Assembly: GCA_022497145.1 (NCBI GenBank) | Contig: MU385858.1 | Coordinates: forward strand, 620,001 to 684,000 | Direction: 5' to 3' | DNA: 64,000 nucleotides | From: Rostrohypoxylon terebratum | Taxonomy: Eukaryota; Ascomycota; Sordariomycetes; Xylariales; Hypoxylaceae | Shown here: piece after piece, positions 1 through 12,762 of the stretch | Numbering within the stretch: position 1 is the stretch's first letter | Layout: each line of letters starts with the position of its first letter | Position numbers and translations under genes: made by a program | Notes under the pieces: model-generated | Seen by the model: the letters and a program-made list of their open reading frames with translations, nothing else | The model's database searches: none | What the model was told of the DNA's origin: nothing

Positions 1-1762
1 GAACAACTGTAAGTGCCTATGTCGAATGAGTTGATTCATATACTGACCAGCCTCGCAGGTATACACGTGCTATACGCGCAGCGAAAACTCCAGAAGAGAA
101 GCAGCTAGCCCATCTCAATCGTTCCCTCACCAACCTTCATCTCGAGCGGCCGGAGAAGGCCCTCGACGACGCTCTCAATGGTGGCGCGAGCGGGGATTCG
201 CCAAGTGAGAAAGCAATCTTCCGAGAAGCCAAGGCCCTCTACGCGCTGCAGAAATTCAAGCCCTGTCTGGAGAAGCTGCTGGCCGTCGTGCGTGCCAACC
301 CGAAGAACTCGGACGCTTGGGCAGAGATCAAGCGTGTCAAGCAGCGAATCCACGAGGAAGAGACGGGTGCCTATCAGTTCAGCAGCATGTACACGCAAGC
401 AAAGTCCACGCCACCCCTAATAGATTGCGCCACATACGTCGGATCGGTAGAGGTCCGTGATTCCCCTGGCCGGGGTAAGGGTCTGTTCACCACGAAGAAG
501 GTCAAAGCCGGAGAGCTCTTGTTATGCGAGAAGGCTTTTGCGTATAGTTATGCCGGCGAGGACAGTCCCATCGGACGGGAGAAGATTACCATACTGATGA
601 ACCTCAACAATCAGACCATGTGTATGGGCGGACAGGCCGGCCTTATCTCCCAGATCGTCCAGAAGATATTCCATAATCATGGAGGGGCAGCTGCATTCAC
701 CGACCTGCACCACGGTGATTACGAAAAAGTGGCTGCATCCTCGGTGGACGGAACTCCAATCGTCGATACGTGAGTAACTCCGTAGGCTCAAGCCACCAAA
801 TGAAAAAAGAAGCAAAGCTAACAAGCATGATCCAGGTTCCTCGTAGCCCGAATCATCCAATTAAACTGCTTCGGCGCCCCGCGCACTAACCACGACGTCC
901 AATTCGCCAACTTGGACGGGAAGAGCGAGAAGGACAAGGAGGAAAGCAAGGCGTTCACGACATGTGGCGTGTGGCCCCTAGCCTCGCGCATCAACCACTC
1001 CTGCGTGACGAACTGCAGCCGCTCCTTCATCGGGGACATGATGCTGGTGCGCGCAACCGAGGACCTCGAGCCCAACACCGAGCTCTACCACGGCTACCGC
1101 CACCCCAGCGCCAACGAGACCTACGAGGAAACCCAGAAGAAGTTGCGCAATTGGGGCTTCGAGTGCACCTGTGCGCTGTGTCTGGAGAAGAAGACGACCC
1201 CGCCTAGGACCGTGTGTGAGCGCAAGGCACTATACCAGACCCTGAAGCCGCTGCTTAGAGAGAACGCTTCCGCGGAGCAGTTGGCGCGTGCGGCTAAGAT
1301 CCTCGAGACCCTGGAGAAGACGTACAAGCCGCCGACACCTGGTGTGCCGCCCGTGCCGCGTTTCGAGCTGTGGGAACCGTATTTCGGGCTGGGTGCACGG
1401 CTGGGCCAGATCGGCAAGTTCACTGAGAGCTTAGAGATGACTGTCCGGGGGATGGAGTCGCTCGGATACGATGTAGTAGCCCGTCCCCCGAGGCAGGCGG
1501 GAAAGAGGAAGAAGAAGGTGGTGCTGGAGATAAAGCGCTGGGGACAGAGAAACGAACACGTCTTATTTGCATTCTTGACAATAGTCGATGCCTACGAAAT
1601 AATTGCGCCTCAGCTCTGCGAAGTCGCTAAAGAGTATGCCGGCATCGCATACAGCATTGCCTGCGGAGAGAGAGATACATTTGGTAAGCGTTTCCCTACT
1701 CTAGCTACTTAAAATGTTGCCGGTGATGGATCGGATTAGGTGGAGAGTACATACCAAGATAG
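1..1762 (+). CDS. TPR and SET domain protein (putative lysine methyltransferase), 5' partial
   Basis: The gene enters from the left edge, so its start is outside the window. Exons read here: 1-8, 59-769, 836-1683 and 1740-1762. The introns (50, 66 and 56 bp) have GTAAGT, GTGAGT and GTAAGC donors. The first part encodes TPR-like helices (YTRAI, LNRSLTNLHLERPEKAL). A SET domain follows: it opens with SPGRGKGLFTTKKVKAGE, carries the cofactor-pocket motif NHSC (RINHSCVTNCSRSF), and ends in a cysteine-rich post-SET element, GFECTCALC. This order matches the fungal TPR+SET family related to SMYD methyltransferases; the substrate cannot be read from sequence. Splicing the last intron replaces the intronic stop at 1710-1712 with a short ending, GGEYIPR. 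That last exon is the least certain part. Confidence 0.85.
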
Positions 1763-2726
1763 TAAAGAATAATCGAGACTTGAGTATCAAGAGTACGTTG
1801 TGCAATCTTGAGAATACCAACCTTGAAAGACATGCAACATGGAAATCTTCATTTATTAAACATACAACTTTCTTCTTAGGTGTCAGGTATCTTGACAGCA
1901 TAAACATGGCCTATATGTCAACCTATCACGCCCGAGCTACTCCATCATGTAAAACTCCCCTATCCGACTTACAGCTAAGACTCTGGCCTTATTGACCAAA
2001 GAAGCCCGTCTCTTTTTCTACAAATCTAATGCCCAGGGATATCATTCATTCATTCCATATACCCTTGCCCAGTTTATACACCTTTGCTCATGCTACTATT
2101 GATTATTCCTAGTCGCCTATTCCTTTCCTAGTAGCCCCTTTTTTTTCTCTCGAGAATGCCACAAACGCCAATCTAATTTATGCGTGGGGGTGTGGCAATC
2201 GTCTTCGCCTGGACGCCCAAATCTCACGGCTGTACAAATGTTGTTTGAAAAGGAAGGGTATCATAGCGCGTATGTGAGGATTTTTATTGTGTTGTACATC
2301 AGGTATTGTCTCCGATATGGTATTCCTTTAACGCCGGAAGCGATGCAAAATATTTAGGAAAAAAGAAACAGTTCTTGGAATTAAGACGAGTGGTTTTGTT
2401 GGGTTCCTCCATCAGATTCTGCCAGATTCTGCCTGATCTCTATCGTGGAGACGTCCATTTTGCTTGCGTACGAAAACAAGAGGAAATTAATGTTACTGCT
2501 GCTGCTTTTTAGAGCCGAATGAGCTCCCGCACCCATCGTTGTGGCACCGTTGTAGGAAAGTGTTATAAATGTAATCAATGCCTGCATGTTGCTTCCCCCA
2601 TTGTGCGTAATTATTTGTTTGTCGTCATATCGAGACTGTCCCATAATACATCGTCGAAAAGAAACAACTTATTATCGGTATACCTTTGCATAACGTGGCA
2701 AAGAATGGCTGCTTTCAGCCCCGGTG
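1763..2726. other. Convergent intergenic region
   Basis: About 960 bp between the 3' ends of the SET-domain gene and THO2. It holds AT-rich, T-tract-rich DNA consistent with two 3' UTRs. I see no coding frame with a plausible start, no repeat and no RNA gene. Confidence 0.6.
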
Positions 2727-5700
2727 CTAACGTCTCTGCCTCTTCTCGTTGCTAGGTCCACCGTACTCATCACTTCGACGCTTACGGCCTCGGTCATCAC
2801 CTCTCGATTCCCGTCGATCATCGCCCCCACGAGGTCCTCCACCAGTTCCACCTCCGCCTCTACCGCGTCCATAATCCTCGTGCCTTCCACTACCACCATC
2901 TCCCCGATGACGCGACTCTCGCGGCCCGTCGCGCCCATTACCCATCAAATCGCCTCTATTGCCAGGCGGTAAAAGTTCCCGATTCATCACTACTGGATCT
3001 CGGCCGGAACGGCGTGGAGGCTCCATCTCGCCTTCCCTTCCATGACCAGGAGGACCGGGATTGGATTTTCGATCTCGGTATTCCCGATGGTCCTTTGGCC
3101 TCTGATCCCTTTCTGGAGTGTGGTCTCGGCTGCTTCGTCGCGAGGAACGCAACGATCGGTCAGCATTGTTGTGGTCCCTTCGTCCTCGTTCGTGTTCATT
3201 ACGTCCAGAGCGTTCGCTTCCGTTTATACTACGATCATTTGATAGGGGGTTGGGATCTGGACGCTCGTGCACTGGCGTTGAAAGAGGAGACGCGCCCGTG
3301 AGAACCTGAGCGTCAGAACCGGCAAGGTTGGTTCGAGAGCCTCTTGTACGCACAGTAGGACTTCCTCCTGAAAGGATATTGTTAATGCCAGACAGTTGTC
3401 TTCTCCCTCCGGTCCTGGCGCGTTCATTAGTGGATGAGGGACCTGTGGGCGCAGACATAATGTTGGCAGGTTCGGATCCAGGACCCATCGGGTGACTTCC
3501 AGATGGCTGGCGATGGTCCGAAGGCATAGCCATGGGTTGTCGATCGGGAGTCTCTAGAGGCTGTAAAGTAGGACGATTGCCTTGACGAGGACCGGAAGGT
3601 GATGGCGCGATTTGTCCCATTCGATCAGGATGTACAGGAACCGGGCCAGGCGCCGGAGCTCCAAACGAGGATTGAGAAGACGAGGCTGGCGCGCTGGAGG
3701 TGCTGGGGTTCAACTGTCGCAGCCTCTCTGGGTGTATCCCTGGCGAACTAGCAGTTCCGGGTGAGGTAACTGGGCCATTCCCATGGTTGTATTGTCCTCC
3801 TGGTTGACCCCGACGCGGCCTAGATGATGCAGGGCCGGTAGGAGGGTGTTGTCTATCTGGTGTTGGGGGTCGGTGAGGCCCATTGCTCGAAAACCTAGCA
3901 TTCGGCGGACCTAGGGGGTTCGTAGGAGCACGAGCCGAAGTACGGCCACGTCCGCGTGGTCCCTCGGGAGGATTGGCTGCGTCACTAATTGAAGGGATTG
4001 AGCTTAGACGACCATATTCTGGATCTTGATTGTTGAGTCGACCATGATCAGATTCGCCCCGAGCTGCAGGGGACGGTCCCTGAAATGCCACAGGCTCACG
4101 TGCCCTATCAGGCATACCTCGGTCACCATCATGGTCATTAAACCTGCCAGACGGTATTTGTTCATTCCAGTGATCTCTAGGTTGGTGATCCGGACGATGA
4201 GGTCGGCCAGACCGATCATCGCGAGACGTTTCACCGGGTCGGGCATCAGGACGATCGCTTCGTCGAGGTGAAAGTGGCCGAGAACCATTACGATCTCGGC
4301 TTTCATCCCTGAGCTGGCGACTAGTTGGTCTTGCATCGCTAATCAAAGCAGCACGAGCAGGATTCAGATTCGAGCGCTCATCGGGGCGATCTGCATTGAT
4401 GAGTCGCGCACGGTCGGGATTAACGGTTGGGCCCTGGGGCTCCAGTTGTGGAGGGGGCATTGGCTTTGCGGGAATAGAGTTGTCGCGCTGTGGCCGTGTC
4501 GCATCGGAACCCCGATTGACATTAGGAGGTGCTGGTCGGTCCCGTGGGCCGCGATTATCGCGTTCCGGTGGATTTGGTTCGCTTCGCCGGGCAGATTCAG
4601 GTCGGTGTGGCGGCCGATCTCTCTCGGATCTTGAGGGCTCCCTCGGTATACTCTCTGGAGCTCTGCGATCTGGCAATTGCGATTCTCGACCCCGAGTCGT
4701 ACGCGGATCATCCGGACGTGTGAAGGATCGCTGATCTCTAGGGTCTCTAGGATCACGAATATCTCTCGGATCTCTCGGGCCTCTAGGCTCTCTGGGATCC
4801 CTCGTGTCCCTGGGCTCTCTATGATCGCGAGGATGTGCGGAGGTTGTGATCTGTCCGAATTTATCGTGTGTAAAGTGCGCAGGGAATGGAACTTCTGGTC
4901 GGCTAGGTAGCCCAGGTGCAGGAGCCAAAATGGAAGGCCGAGACGGCTCGGTCCTTGGGCCAGGCGCTGGAATTGGGGCAGTTGGCACTGACCGTGGAGT
5001 AGACGATCGACTGGGAATTGACTTAGAATCCGGCTTTTGGACAGAGGCGGGCGGCTTCTGAGTGGCATCCTTGCTCGAGGATGTTAATCGTGGGTGCCCA
5101 CCATCCTCCTTTTTAGACTCCAGACCACCTGCTGTCTTTATGTCTTTAACTTCGCCGTCTTCTTCCTCCGCATTTACCTTCGTTTGTGTATTCGCGCTGT
5201 TAACTTGTTAGATATATGTCAAAGTACTCTTAGGGGCTTGCACTAACCCTGCCGCTGTAGGTTTGAATTCTGGTGCACTTGCCCGAAGACTTGATGACGC
5301 TTGTACGGTCTTCGAAGACTCTACCACTTTCTTGTCTTCGGCAGCATCACCACTCTGTCAACGAAATTAGCACTTATACGACAAATTCTGATAGTATTTA
5401 GGACCTACGGTATTCGATCGGAAAGCTTGAACCATGACCCATTTGGTGGAGTATCGTTTAAGGGCAGAAGTTGCGGTATTCGCCGTGACCGAAAGATCTA
5501 CCCGGTGACTTTGACCATCTTCGCTCTCATTCTTGGAAGCAGCCTCACGCTCCGCAATCTTTCCAAGTATTTGCAAGAATTGCTTGCCCATGAAATCGAC
5601 CGCAGGAAAGTGCTCAAGACCTGCTTTTAGAATTGTGATGGCATTTCTGATATGCATCCACTCCGTCCCGTTGAGGCAAGCACGTAGCGCTGCAGACAGA

Positions 5701-8700
5701 TTCCGATGCCAGGTCCAGAGCAGATCACGGAATTGATCATGCTCCATGAACGATGTTGGCTTGCCATTGTCATCAAAGGCCGTGGCAAACCCGAGTTTCC
5801 CGTTCGAAATGGCCTCCTTAGCATACGCCTCTTTGTCCTTATGCCATCTCTCAAGATCTCCCAGCGTGAGCTTAATGAAGCGCCCGAGGAATTCAGCTTC
5901 TCGAACAGTGCACCCGAATATCATCAAACGCAGCCTGTTGACGCCAAAGAATCGGTCATACAAGTCAATTAGCTTGAAATTCGCCACTCGGTTAAAATGC
6001 ATAAACTTGATTAACCGATGGCAAAAGTCAGCATCTCCAGGAGATAGAAGAATTCGAGGAATGAGACATTCTTCAATAAACGTATCAGCAATTGAGTCTC
6101 CCTTTGCTGACGAGCTAAACCACCGTGTACTCTGCTTGATAAGTAATAACTTGGTTTTGCTGACTCGCTCCCGGCAAGCACTGGCTTCTGCAGCAAGGTC
6201 CTTGTTGATCTGGATAAGAGCCTCGAGTGACTTCTTTTTGTTACTCATGCTCATGTCGGTTCGGTCCCTTTTCAAATCGGAATACTGCTTCTCTACCCGT
6301 GCGGTTTCTATGTCGTAGCTAGTCATTGGGACAACAAGATCTCCTGTTTGAAGAGACCAGAAAAGAACGAAGAACTCAGGACTAATCTTGTCCCATACTT
6401 CCGCAGGTAATAGTGTGCGTACAGCGTTGACGATGGGTGCGAGAACTTCCAAGAAACGGTCAGACTTTTGACCATTTACTGTTGGTAATGGCGGGGGACT
6501 GGCTGCCTCCGTATCTGGTACATCCACTATCATCTGATCCTCGGTATCTTGGGCGACAGATGATATTGTGCCATCATTGTCTTTCGTGTCAATGATCATG
6601 TCACTGGCTGTATCCTTTGGTGATTCGGAGTTGGATATCGCGAGCTTCTCTCCCGGCCCCATCATGAAATATTGGAGGCTAGCGCGGCCGATCATGAAGG
6701 CCAAGTTAGCGTCGAGACCGAAGTCTGTCATTAACCGTGGTATGCTTGGTATGAGCGCATCGAACTGCTCGGGCGAGAGATTATTTCGTAGAAGCTCTAC
6801 ATACTGGACGAGTGCTTGTTGAGAATCGTCGATCACGGTTGCTAAATACTTGATATGTGTTTCGTTCTCTGGTAGGCGGTAGATGGCAGACTGGCGATAC
6901 TGGGCCATATTCATTAAGAGCCGACATGCGAGATCCGTTTGTACCAGGGCCTTCATAAGACGGGTGGCACTCTTGGCGGACTCGTAGCGCTTGTCTCCTA
7001 AGCTAATGAGTGTCTGGCGACGTAGAAGCTCCCCGCCGCTTAGGGCAAATAATTGGGCTTCTGTGAAATCAACATCTGACACGATTCCGCCCATCGAGGT
7101 AATGAATTCACGTAAGATAATCAAGTCGGTGGAGTTTCCGTTGGCGACCTGGTCATTTACGTAAAAAATGATAGGTGTGGCATCCATGTTGCTATATCGT
7201 CGGAAAACTCTCCCCGAAAATTTGGAGAGAGCCTGCAACCACCGACTCGTCAACAGTACGGATGTTTCTTGAGTCCTACTCCTCTGTTTGCCACCCAAAG
7301 AGCTAAGGAGAGACCAAACGAGGACGTCATGACCCATATCTGTGAAGTACTTGGTGCACTCCACAAAAGCCTCGATAAGATTGGTATACGCTTCGATTTG
7401 GTCAAGGGCAACCTTGCAGACAATACCTGGCGACGACAGGGCCACCTTGGCGAGTTTTTTGGCGGAACTAGAGATATTCTGTAGGGATAAGCGTTTCAAG
7501 GTCGCAAGTGTGTCTAGCCTGGCGTTCTTGAAAGCTCTTGACATAGCGGGAAGCCGGGATATTTGCCCTTCGTAACACTCTGAATAGATGTTATAGCGTA
7601 CTTGCGTTGGATAATGTTTAAGGAGATCCCAAACCGCGTCCACAGCGTCGACGTTAGAATCGCTAAGGCATAGAGACGGTACCAGAGTCCGTCGCAGAAG
7701 GTCCTGCCAACGAGCGATGTTTTCGGGCGACTGGTCCTGCGCGAAGCTTTTCGCGCCAATGGCAGCCAACTTCTTGACTAACGAAGGCTCTCTTCCAATG
7801 TTGACGCCAGATATGTTGAGGAAAGTGCTGCAGAGGGTGAATACATCCTCAACCGTCTGGCAGATCGGAACATTGTCTGCCCACTCATCGAGATAGAATC
7901 GATATAGAGTGCCTTTGTTGATACCATCAGCGTGTGGCCACTTCAGAATCTTAATCGGAGTGCCTTCGATAAGTTTCAAATAACCCTTGACCATGCCAGA
8001 TTGATCGTCTGCTATTTCTGGTTTGATAGCGTTGTTGGTAATAGGTCGTAGGTCAGTTGGTCGGGTATCACTAAAAACTTTGCTGATACTATGTAGTAGA
8101 ATGCGGTTGACGGCTGGGAATATCTCGTCAGGATACGCCTCAGGAAGCCACGGGAAGCGCCCTAGCATGAATAAAGCTTCGGGAATCGCGCCCACGATTA
8201 ATAAGTGGGATACTAGGTCCGCCTTGTGGGCTTCATTAGGCTCTGGAAGAGGCAACTTGACTTCCCCATTTTTGTCTTTTGCGTCTTGTTGATTACCATC
8301 GGCATTCTTCGTGGCGGAATCTCGTGGCTTTGAAGGGAATGGTATAGTATCGTCGGTTAAAGCACCAGCTGTAAGGAGAGCGTTTGGTTCGTTGCCCTGT
8401 CTCTTAGCGCGCTCTTTTTCATCCAGCTCCTGCATTCGTCGTTCTCTTAGAGACTCCATCTGACTGTCGTCTGGCCAGAGATGTGGATAGAGGTCAGCGA
8501 GAGATATGAATCCTATCTTGATCAGGAAGGCTGCAAGGTAATATAGATTCGCTGGGATCTTTTCATTCTCGTTCCGGGCGTCAGATGCATAGAATCGAAA
8601 CTTGAAACCCAATAACTGTGCAGCAATCTTATTGCCACAAGGTGGAAGGGTCTTTGTGGTTCGAATCCAGTCGAGACTATAATCGCCTGTTTTGGGACTA

Positions 8701-10037
8701 GACGTGGTTTCTGTAGAGTCTAACTGGCTGACATCTACTCGTCTTCCACCAAGCTCGAAAAAGGCATCTGAGTGAAGTTCTCGAGCTCTGTCCCAGAATT
8801 CGAGATCACGTTGATAGCACTCTTCAGCAATTTGAGCTTGTATATCCTCGTAAGAGACATTCTCATATTGAGGCAACGCCCACCTCGGCAAGCCGCCCGT
8901 GAACACTTTCTCGGAGTGTTCAATTTGGGTGCGAGGCCACCAAGAACTAATCCGTAGGAATCGGCAAAAGAAGACGATGTTTCGAAGCATCGTTGCTGAA
9001 AATACGTCGATAACGACGTCAAGAACTCTACCGACATCGAGGTCGAATGTCCCTATTAGGCCCTTGACACGCTCCCAGCTCGCTTGCACAAGAGCAAAAT
9101 CGTGGCCATCTCGAGCACCACAGATAGGAGTGCGGTAGAGCTCTGCGGCAAGCTTCGAATACCCCTCTGACTCTTCCCTCAAAAGGTTGTAGTTGGCTTG
9201 GCGGTATAATTGATTGGTAGCATAGCGGATGCCTAGCTTCACAAATGTGTCGCGGATCAGCCCAAGTTGTTTCAGGGCTTGAGCATCCAGGACATCTCGT
9301 AGAAGCCTCGGGGAGATCTCTGTAGCGGCGATGAAGTCTCGCAGTTGCGGATGGATGGCGTTGTCGTCAGAGTCTAAGAAAACAGAGAAGCTGTCGAGGA
9401 ATAATGCCTGAGCATCGAAACCGAATGTGGCGTCGTCAATATCCTCAACCGGTGGCCCGAGGATCTGTTTCATGCAGTTTCCAGCGTCAACAGGGTTGAG
9501 ACGGCCTTCCAGAACGGCACGTGTGAATTCCTGTGAGATGGTCGAAATTTCTTCAATGTCTTCATCGTTACGAGACTTGATGCCATGATCAACCACTTCC
9601 TGGCGGCCCTTTTGTTGCCACGCGGTAAGCCGCGCTTCCGTTAGAATGGCGAATTTGTAGCTCGAAGGAGTGGGAAGTTGAGATTGAAGTTGAGTCTGGT
9701 TATATTGAGGGGCGGTCGGAGTAGGAGGGATAGCGGGTGCGGGTGCAGCAATCTGCGAGGATGAACTAGACGGTCGTACAGCGGATGGGGAGATGGGTGC
9801 TCGGTGATTGGAGTTGGCGCCTAGCTGGCTGCCCGAGGAGTCCCGGCGATCATTATTGTTGTTGTTATTGTTGCTCCTCCTGGTGTTCCTACCACTAGGG
9901 GCGCGACGGTTCTGGGGAGAAGTATCTTGGAAATCTCGGTCGTGCTGGGCAAGATTTGTGTCGGAAGGACGATGAGGAGCAGGCCGGTTGGCTCCGCCGT
10001 CGGATGGCCTCTCGTTTCTCTTTCGCTTAGGAGGCAT
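2727..10037 (-). CDS. THO2: THO complex subunit 2
   Basis: THO2 is the scaffold of the THO/TREX complex, which couples transcription elongation to mRNP assembly and nuclear export and protects against R-loops. Three exons in transcription order are 10037-5409, 5354-5248 and 5196-2727; introns of 54 and 51 bp have GTAGGT and GTTAGT donors. They total 2402 codons including the stop (2401 aa), the size usual for filamentous fungi. The first ATG (MPPKRKRNE) follows an upstream non-ATG extension of the frame. Residues 1-130 are low complexity with an Asn run. About 130-1540 is the helical THOC2 body. From about 1545 the protein is a disordered tail rich in Arg, Asp and Pro, with RDP-type repeats near 1698-1733, and it ends in basic RGG/RR clusters (EKRQRR). 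It is divergent from MET2. Reading only the longest frame would split it into two genes. Confidence 0.93.
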
Positions 10038-11110
10038 CTTGATTGTGTGCGACAAATTCTACGCAACAAAGAAGGGTCGTAGAAGATGAGGCTGAGAATC
10101 AAAACGCAGGCGATGATGGATTAGATGATGGGAGAAATGATCTCAAGCATGCTTAGGATAGACCTGAATGCAGCGTGCAATTCTTGATGGAGTTATGTAA
10201 TTGCAGATTGTATTATTCCGTTGAGATGGTTGCGCAAGATTTCCGAAGAGAAGGTTGATAAGTTGAAAGTCGGAAAATTCGCGATTTGATGCGATTTGGT
10301 GGTAGAAGAATTAAAAGAAGGTGATGAGGTAGTAGTTGGAAGAACAAAGAAAGCACTGTACCATGTGCGCGTGATTGTATGTTGTACAAAAATACCGTTT
10401 CCCCAAATAATCAACCGAGTTATTGGCTTGAACAGTGGGTTAAGGTTTAAAGAGAAGAGAAAAGTGGTGAGTTGGGAATGATGCCCGTTTGACAAGGACA
10501 GTGTTTCGCGTTAGAGTCAAGAAGCTATCGCGTGGTGGATTGAAAGAGATAGTACAGCCTCAAAAGCTTGCAAAAAGGATAAGGCTGCATGCACGAAAAT
10601 AAATGTAGACGAAACTTCCATCTCTCGTATCTCTAGTACCACCTTCCCCCCAAAATTGAAGTACTAGGTACTTGACCACTCGGTCCCGCTAAATACTCCA
10701 CCTTGAGGCGCTGAGGCGGTGCTTATATAAGCGAGAACTTAGAGGTACTAGGTACGTACCTACAATGTACATAGGTATATCTCCGATATCGAACTCTCAA
10801 AAAATGACGTGCAACCCAAAAACAAGATCCAATAGCAGCTATTTTACTACAGAGTCCTGGGAGACATCCATTCATACGTTATACATGCATGCGTGTCTAG
10901 GGAGATGCTCAAGACTCAGAACATCTCCGGATATAGGTAAAATATCACGATACACTGGATAGGTTACATCAAACCTGCGAAAGCGACATTACCTAAGCTG
11001 CTATTTATACCTCATACTTGGGGAAGACAAATCTAGTACTTACCCAGGTCCTGAATATTTACCTCTATACTCACATACTCTATACTCTCGCCTCCTGGTT
11101 ACGCATCAAG
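10038..11110. promoter_or_regulatory. Divergent promoter region THO2 / MET2
   Basis: About 1.07 kb between the THO2 and MET2 start codons, serving both. It contains the palindrome AGGTACGTACCT at 10750-10761, a TATTTATA box about 100 bp before the MET2 start, and a lone GAGTCA core at 10514-10519. That core is half of a Gcn4/CPC1 site and too weak to claim as a binding site. No gene is visible. Confidence 0.5.
10750..10761. repeat. 12-bp palindrome AGGTACGTACCT, copy 1
   Basis: A perfect 12-bp palindrome, 350 bp upstream of the MET2 start codon. The identical 12-mer recurs at 27205-27216 and 59583-59594, both in divergent promoters. A regulatory role is inference. Confidence 0.6.
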
Positions 11111-12762
11111 ATGGCTTCCGAATTTAACGCTGAAAATGCGCCAAAATATGGTCAGTACTAACCCTTGAATATCATTTCTCGGTTCCATATATTCTCATAT
11201 ATTCATCTCAACCCCGTATACTCCTTCATATTCCTATTCCTAGTGAGAAAGGGTAGTGGCTGAATACTTCCAAGAAAGAACTCAGCAACAACCTGAGAAC
11301 CCATTCGCAAATCTGATCCCGGATCAAAAAATCGCCATCATTCCAAGTTTTACCCTTGAATCTGGCGTCATCTTGCGAAACGTGCCGTTGGCATATACAA
11401 CTCGAGGAGAATTATCTCCAAACGCAGACAATGCCATGGTTATATGTCACGCTTTGACCGGCTCTGCCGATGTTAGCGACTGGTGGGGCCCCTTGCTCGG
11501 CGGTCCTGGTCGGGCATTCGATACCTCGAGATTTTTCATTGTCTGCATGAACAGCTTAGGTAGCCCTTACGGCACCGCAAGCCCAGTGACCGCCAAGGAT
11601 GGTGATCCGAGCAACGAGAGATATGGACCCGAATTTCCTCTCACCACGATAAGAGATGATGTCAAGTAAGCAAAAACGAAGTCCAGCTACAGATTCGCTT
11701 CTGACGTAAGACAGCCTGCATAAAATGCTCCTAGACGACTTAGGTGTACGCCAGATCGCGGCTGTTATTGGCGGTTCTATGGGAGGTATGCTCGTACTTG
11801 AATGGGCATATTTTGGTAAGGATTACGTGAGAAGTATTGTTCCAATTGCCACTTCGAGTCGCCACAGCGCCTGGGGCATTAGCTGGGGTGAGGCTCAACG
11901 ACAGAGCATATATGCCGACCCAAAGTATGACGATGGGTATTATTTTTTCTCCGACCCGCCGACCACGGGCCTTGGAGCAGCTCGTATGTCGGCACTTTTG
12001 ACTTATCGTAGCCGGAACTCCTTCGAGGCTCGTTTTGGACGCAACATCCCGGACCCGGCAAGGCGCCAGACCATCAGGGAAAGGCCACGCCCAAGCACTC
12101 CATCTGAGGCTCACTTTCATATCCATAACGACGGACACAAGACGACGCGATCATCAAGAAACAACAGCCACACAGACAGCCAGCCAGCCACGCCCAACGA
12201 AACTAACGCAAATAATACCAATGGTACCAATGGACAATCGCTTGACCCTCAGTTTTCCGGTCCGAAGACGGAAAGCCCTGGCAAAGAAGAAGCGATCCCC
12301 ACGACAACCTACTTCTCAGCCCAATCATATCTCCGTTACCAAGGAGAGAAGTTTGTCAAGCGTTTCGATAGTAATTGCTACATCGCTATTACGCGAAAGC
12401 TAGACACGCACGACGTTTCACGATATCGCGCCGACAGCATTGCGGAGGCACTCGCTCTCATCGAGCAGCCTACCCTCGTTCTAGGAATCGAGAGCGATGG
12501 GCTCTTCACATTCGCCGAACAAGAGGAGCTAGCAGAGCACATAAAGAATGCTAGGCTTGAGAAGATCGATAGCCAGGAGGGCCATGATGCTTTCCTATTG
12601 CAATTCGAGCAAGTCAACAAATACATTCTAGAGTTTCTGCATCAGACGCTGCCAGATATTATGGCTAGACAGGGGGGCCACGTGGAGGCAGCTAGCGTTG
12701 GCCAGTTGACTAAATCCAGCACGTTTGGAGAAGCTGAAGTAGAAGATATAACTGCATGGTAG
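11111..12762 (+). CDS. MET2: Homoserine O-acetyltransferase
   Basis: The enzyme transfers acetyl from acetyl-CoA to homoserine, committing it to methionine synthesis. It is an alpha/beta-hydrolase fold enzyme of the MetX family. Exons are 11111-11150, 11257-11665 and 11715-12762, giving 498 aa. Introns have GTCAGT and GTAAGC donors. The nucleophile elbow GGSMGGM puts the catalytic Ser near residue 171; Asp 411 (ESDGLF) and His 440 (EGHDAF) complete the triad. The N-terminal ALTGSADVSDWWGPLLGG segment and DVNLHKMLLDDLGV are family signatures. Residues about 271-346 are a polar, Asn/Thr/Ser-rich insertion in the lid region that bacterial enzymes lack. The start is the first ATG, with a 40-nt first exon. 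Regulation by sulfur or amino-acid control is likely from the pathway, but no clear site is visible. Confidence 0.93.

Noticed and set aside
2727..4988. Separate Arg/Pro-rich gene downstream of THO2
   Set aside because: Two short introns connect it in phase to the THO2 body, and the sum of exons is a multiple of three, so it is the THO2 C-terminal tail.
5746..6318. 190-codon open frame on the plus strand inside THO2
   Set aside because: Lies opposite conserved THO2 coding sequence; Ser/Leu-rich shadow.
8645..8675. GGTTCGAATCC, a perfect tRNA B-box word
   Set aside because: It lies within conserved THO2 coding sequence and no paired T-stem, anticodon stem or A box surrounds it.
10514..10519. 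Gcn4/CPC1-type site upstream of MET2
   Set aside because: Only the GAGTCA core is present, about 590 bp upstream; too short to claim.
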